Source of the DNA: Artocarpus heterophyllus
Taxonomy: Eukaryota; Streptophyta; Magnoliopsida; Rosales; Moraceae
Direction of reading: 5' to 3'
DNA length: 64,000 bases
Assembly: GCA_025403435.1 (NCBI GenBank)
Contig: JAJQZP010000049.1
Span: 1,183,487 to 1,247,486, forward strand
Positions 58,973 to 64,000 of the stretch are shown here, in pieces. The position numbers and the translations under genes are program-made. Each line of letters begins with the position of its first letter. Within the stretch, counting starts at the first letter, position 1. The notes under the pieces were generated by a model. That model did no database searches. It saw nothing but the letters and a program-made list of their open reading frames with translations, and was not told where the DNA came from.

Positions 58973-60411
58973 TACCATAAACTCAGGACGGTCGACCGGC
59001 TGATCATGGCATATCCACCAAGACGCGTTTTTGTCTCCTGAGAGTTATCTAATTATCCCAATTTGAAACGATTGGATAATTCCTCCTTTATTTAATTTAG
59101 GTATCCATCATAGAGCTTTAATTTTAATTTAAGTAACCCAATAGAGAGGTTATATGATTAAAATAGTTATATATAGATAATTACATATAAATAAAATCTA
59201 TTCATATAATTCAACATGTTCATTTTCAATTAATTCATAAAATTAATTCAATAAATAAACTAACATGAAATATTAAATTTAATCAATCGAATTTTAGTCA
59301 ATCTAATAAATAATATAAGTTACCTCTGTAGAAAAAATACGTTGTATTGTTACAGAAAAATATTATGAGCTAGTAAATAGGACCCGATGGACATACATAG
59401 ATCAAGTTCTTATAATTATAAAATAACATGCCCCCGACACGTAAATTTTAGAATTTCAACTCTAAAGCTATTCCACTAAAAGCTTGAAGCTGCACTCTTG
59501 AACGACATATAAATTACGAAACTCTAATAAGTCTATCGTCCATGACATCATAATGTGTAATATTCCCATAGGATATTCATAATTGGCTTAAGGTTAAATT
59601 CTATTTTACCTCCCCGATTATATTCATCTTATGTTCCATTAACTCACCAGTTGAAAACTTCATATTCATAACCAATAAAAAAAAAACTATTCGGTTACAT
59701 GTATGTATCCAAATGGCTGAGTGCTCCAGTTTCCAATTGTAGGATAATGCCTATAAGAGAATTTCATTAACTCTACAAAAGAGCTATGGATCCGATATCT
59801 ATGAATAATAAGTCTACATCAATCAAAAGTCATGTCCTCAATGTATCGGTATGCATACCTTTATATAATTCAAAATACTACCATTTGGTACATCAAAAGA
59901 CACAAGTCAAGAATACTGACTCATTGATTTATTTCAGGATTAAGATGTAACACATATGATGGTCTAAAATGGATTGATTTTTTTAAACGGTTATTAATCA
60001 AATCAATTCATTTGTAGTCCCGGTCTAATTTATCGTCACTAATGACAATACACCAATGTTTCTACTTGCGGAGTCCCACTCTAATGACTAAGACATACCA
60101 TTTTCCGTTAGGGATATAAACAACATAATAATCTTAACATGAATAAAATGCCAAACTTTATTTCTTCAATTATGATTCTCTTTATATTTAAACCATCACC
60201 ATAAATATCATGTCTTCTGTATAATCTCTCCATCATATGCACGATCTTAATAGTTTAGATTTACAATCCTAGACTTTTGTTTGCTTATCATATATTCAAC
60301 ATAAATGAACATAAAGAAGACAACATTTGATATATATGAAATAAAACTTTATTCATTAAATGTCTCAAAAAACTTATTACATCATTTAATCCTTAAGGCA
60401 CCTAGCCTAAA
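58973..60411 (-). repeat. 3' LTR of element F, second part
   Basis: It continues the diverged LTR to CTAAA at 60411, followed by the polypurine tract complement ATCTCCCATTTGCCC. Near its start GGACGGTCGACCGGCTGATC carries a palindrome of the GGTCGACC type where family LTRs have the TCGGC array. Confidence 0.78.
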
Positions 60412-61356
60412 ATCTCCCATTTGCCCTAAGTCAGTAAACATGACATGTTTTGTTTTCCTATAGCCTCTACATGCCTCTTGAAGGCCCTCGTTGGTAGTGT
60501 CTTCGTGAAAGGATCAACTATATTGTCCTCAAATGCAATCTTCATACTACGACATGTCCATTCTCTACAAAATTCTTTCTCCGATGATACTTCCGATCTA
60601 TATGCTTATCCTTCTTGTAAAATCTTGGTTTCTTGACATTAGCTATCGCTATAGTATTGTCACAATACAACGTTATTGGCTTTTCCGTGCTAGGAACTAT
60701 CTCAAGATCTCCAAGGAACTTGTAAAACCATGCAGCTTCTTTCAAAGCTTTACTGGCAGCCATATATTGGCCTCCATCATTGAATCTGAAGTGCAATCTT
60801 ACTTGACACTTCACTAAATAATAGCGCCTCCACCTAAAGTGTACAAATCCCGAAGTCGATCTTCTCAAATCTAGATAGGATTGAAAATCTCAATCAGTGT
60901 ATCCAAGATGTGTTAAATCATCATCAAAATATACAAGCATATCATCTCTAGTCCTTATCAGGTACTTAAAAATATGTTAAATCGTAACTCAATAGTTTGG
61001 TTCTAGATCTAACTGAAATCGACTAACTATCTCGACCATATAATATATATCAGGTCATGTGAAAAGCATACGTACATGAGACTACCCATTGCCAAAGCAT
61101 TAGACACCTTCTTCATGTATTCTTTTTCTTCATTAGACTTTAGACAGTCTTTCTTAGAAAGAGTAATTCAAGGTCTAGATGGTTGCCTCTCTCTTTTAGA
61201 ATTCCGCATTGCATACTTCTCAAGAATTTTGTCTATATATAAAGCTTGAGATAAAGTTGTCATCTCGTTTTTCTTATCTCGTAAGATTTGGATACCCAAA
61301 AAATAATTAGCCTTAACCAAAACCTTCATGTCAAATTGCTTAGTCAACCAAATTTT
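60412..61356 (-). pseudogene. pol: RT end and RNase H remnant of element F
   Basis: Reading leftward: IWLTKQFDM and YFLGIQILRDKKNE (RT, about 61270-61350), YIDKILEKYAMRNSKRE, then RNase H STSGFV, LYCDNTIAIANV and HIDRKYH. Frameshifts and stops are common. The RT is broken at 61357 by the LTR of element G just upstream of IWLTKQ. Confidence 0.85.
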
Positions 61357-63385
61357 TGTTGGAAAAATATTATGCAATGGAATTTTAAAATTTTTTACAT
61401 CAGAGTATTTTTCAAAACACAAGTTCAACATGTTATATGCATAAATTAAGCAGATCTTACTAAACTTTAAATGCCAAAGAACTCCTACATTCTGTGAAGA
61501 GAAGTAGCGTTCCAAAAGAACCTCAACCAACTGATCTTCTTTGCTATTCTCTATCCACGATCAAAGTGAGTGTGGCCTCACACGTACAGCTCTTCCACTA
61601 GGCAACTCTCCTTCTAACCAATTGAGAGAACCCAAAGCTAGTGTTCGTGATTTATGAACAAGAGCTCTCAGTGAGTTTTCAAATTCTCACCAGTGAAGTA
61701 TCACTCTTAATCTCTCAATTGATCTAAATAATAATGAGATTCACTCCCTTTATATAGAGATTGGGTCTAGGAGTTAGTCCTTATATGATAATGCTTAAAA
61801 TTTGAATCAGAATCAAATTCAGATCAATATGTGAAGAAATCTGCATGAAAACGTGTGATCTTTTTATATCGCATAGGCAAGCCGATCTGTCTAACTGGTA
61901 GGCCGAACTTGCCCCATCGACAAGCCGAACTTGAAGATCGACATGCCGAACTGTCGATAAAAAATTTCAGCGAATCTTCTATTTTTCATCCAAGATTCTA
62001 TAGGATAAAGTCTCAGTTTTAATTCAAATAACCCAATAGAAAAGTTACCTAATCAAAACAACTTTATTTAGATAATCTCTAGGAAAATAAATCAATTCCT
62101 GATAATTCTACAAGTTTATCTTGATTTAATTTATTCAAAATTAAATCAACTGATAAACACACAAGAATTATTCGATCCCAATAATTCAACAAGTTTATCT
62201 TGAATTAATTTTGTTACAAAATTAATTCAACTAATAAACATATATGAATTATTCAATTCTTTCAAATTTTAACCAATCTAATAAATCTGATATAAGTCAC
62301 CAATTATAGAAAAAGCAAGCCATATCGTTACAGGATTTTCTGAACTAACAAAGGGGTCCAAATGGACCTATATAGTTCAAGCTCCCGATAGTTATGAAAC
62401 CCAATATCCTAGATATATATTTCATAATTATCAACTCTAACACTACTCCACTAAAAGCTTGGAGCTGCACTCTCAAACAATATAGAATTATGAAGCCCGT
62501 ATAGCTAAGTCCCCATGACATATTATAGTGTATCGTATCCCTATAGGATTATCCATAATCAGCTTAAGGACAAGTTATGTCTTACCTTCCCAATTATTTT
62601 TATCTTACGTTCCATTATCTCACCATTGGAAAACTTACCATTTAAAGAAAGTATACCATTCGATTAAACCTATGTATCCAAATGGTTGAGCGCTTTAGTT
62701 TTCCAATTACAAGATAATGCATATAAAAGGAAATCACAACTCCTAGCGGAGCTATGGATTCCATATCTACAAATAACAAGTCTACGCTATCAAGAGTCAT
62801 GCCTCCAACGTAACAGCATGCATACTACTATTAAATGTGGGTGTCACCCTTTGGTACATCAAAAGACACAAGTCAAGAGAACGGGCCCACTATTCATCTC
62901 AGGGTTAAGATATAATACAAATGACTGTCTAAAGTGAATCGATTTGCTGAGACAAAATTATTAATCCAAATCAATTCAATTTATGTCCCGATCCAACACA
63001 TCGTCACCTATGACAATGTGCCAATATTTCTGTTCATTGAGTCCACCTCTGATGGTCGAGACAAACCATCTCTCAATAGAGATATAGATAACTTAACAAT
63101 CTTTACATGAATAAATCACCCAAATTTATTTCCTCGATTACGGATCTTATGATTTAGACCGTCACCTTAAGAATCGTGTCTTCCACATAATCTGTCCATC
63201 ATATGCCTAATTCTTAAAGGTTTAGACCAACAGTCTCAGACTATTATTTGCTTAATATACATTTAACAAATATGAACGTAAAGAGGACAAGATTTGGTAT
63301 ATAAATAATAAATAAATTCTTTATTGATATAAATGTCTCCAAAAACATATTACATTTTTACTCTTTACAGCATATATGTCTAACA
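61357..63385 (-). repeat. 3' LTR of element G
   Basis: 2029 bp from TGTTGGAAAAATATT to CATATATGTCTAACA. Minus-strand TATATAAA is at 61749-61756. Palindrome units start at 61873, 61894, 61916 and 61937 (21, 22, 21). The polypurine tract and pol follow to the right, so G extends beyond the window. Confidence 0.9.
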
Positions 63386-64000
63386 ATTTCTCACTTGGAC
63401 TAAGTGAGTAAATATGACAAATCTCGCATCCCCATAGCTTCCACATGCCTCTTGAAGACTCTCCCAACAAGCGTCTTCGTAAATGGATCAGGTAAAATGT
63501 CCTCTGACGTGATTTTGCATACCGTGACATGCCTGCCCTCAACAAAGTCCTTTATCACATGATACTTTTGATCAATATGCTTACTCTTTTTTTATCACAG
63601 TATAGTGATACCACCTTATCCATACTAGGAACTACTTTAAGATCCTCAAAGAACTTGCAGAGCCACATTGCTTCTTTTGAAGCATCACTAGCTGCCACAT
63701 ACTCAGCCTCCATCGTTGAATCCGAAGTGCAATCTTGCTCCACACTTCTCCAACCGATGGCACCGTCGCCCAGAGTAAACACAAAACCTGAAGTCGATTT
63801 CCTAGAATCCAGACAAGATTAAAAATTTGAGTCAGTATATCCTAGAGGAATCAAGTCCTCACTCAATTACATAAGCATATACCCTCGAGTCTTTCTTAGG
63901 TACTTGAAAATATGCTCAACCGCAACCCAGTAGTTCGATCCTGGATCCACCTGAAATCGACTTACAATTCCGACCGCATGATAAATATCCGATCGTGTGC
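63386..64000 (-). pseudogene. pol: RNase H remnant of element G, cut by window edge
   Basis: Minus-strand reading gives [39 protein letters not shown] and SLYCD. A deletion of about 45 bp near 63590 removes the [13 protein letters not shown] region. The remaining pol and the 5' LTR are outside the window. Confidence 0.85.

Overview
The window is AT-rich eukaryotic nuclear DNA with no recognisable host gene. Gag/Pol remnants of plant Ty1/copia type, tRNA-iMet-like primer-binding sites, LTRs of about 2 kb, a Tourist-like MITE, a CACTA terminus and decayed Ty3/gypsy-type LTRs point to a flowering plant, most likely a eudicot, in a heterochromatic or gene-poor block. No protein-coding gene outside transposable elements is supported. 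All calls come from reading the sequence by eye; no search or alignment was run.

Left part (1-18185): a four-level nest of one long-LTR copia family (LTR about 2.0 kb, internal about 5.6 kb, Angela/Tork-like by Gag and Pol). Minus-strand element E (gag 13938-14479, leader, 5' LTR 16190-18185) was hit in gag by a plus-strand LTR (tail 12704-13937). That LTR was hit by minus-strand element D (leader 1-1073, 5' LTR 1074-2501 plus 12122-12703). D's LTR was hit by plus-strand element C (2502-12116, 5-bp duplication atacc). C is complete: LTR, PBS, leader, gag-protease-integrase-RT-RNase H, polypurine tract, LTR, with one visible frameshift near 8200.

Middle part (18186-33832): older decayed repeats. 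These include LTR-like blocks, a CACTA end, a solo LTR with target duplication (23100-24470) inside a decayed gypsy-type LTR, a diverged copia LTR partly present twice (26504-30050) and carrying a MITE whose empty site survives in the sister copy, a fold-back element, and a gypsy Pol tail with its 3' LTR region.

Right part (33833-64000): a second, shorter-LTR copia element H on the minus strand (LTR about 33833-34092; pol and gag pieces 34093-34777, 36991-38514, 55356-56502). It was split by a 2.2-kb solo LTR (34778-36985, TSD ctgag) and by a 16.8-kb block of the long-LTR family (38515-55350, TSD actat). That block holds three LTRs and two internal regions but only one target duplication, so it is a tandem recombinant. 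H's gag is also cut by element F (LTR 56503-60411, split by a solo LTR with TSD tcaac), and F's RT is cut by element G (61357 to beyond the window).

The most unusual signals are regulatory or structural rather than coding. (1) Arrays of a 14-bp palindrome (consensus TTCGGCCTGCCGAA) repeat every 21-22 bp in both the leader and the LTR (about 120 bp upstream of the TATA box) of the long-LTR family, and again in an unrelated 2.2-kb LTR. (2) Six consecutive hairpins sit just before gag, four of them carrying CCCCTAGG near the apex, a layout that resembles RNA-dimerisation or packaging elements.
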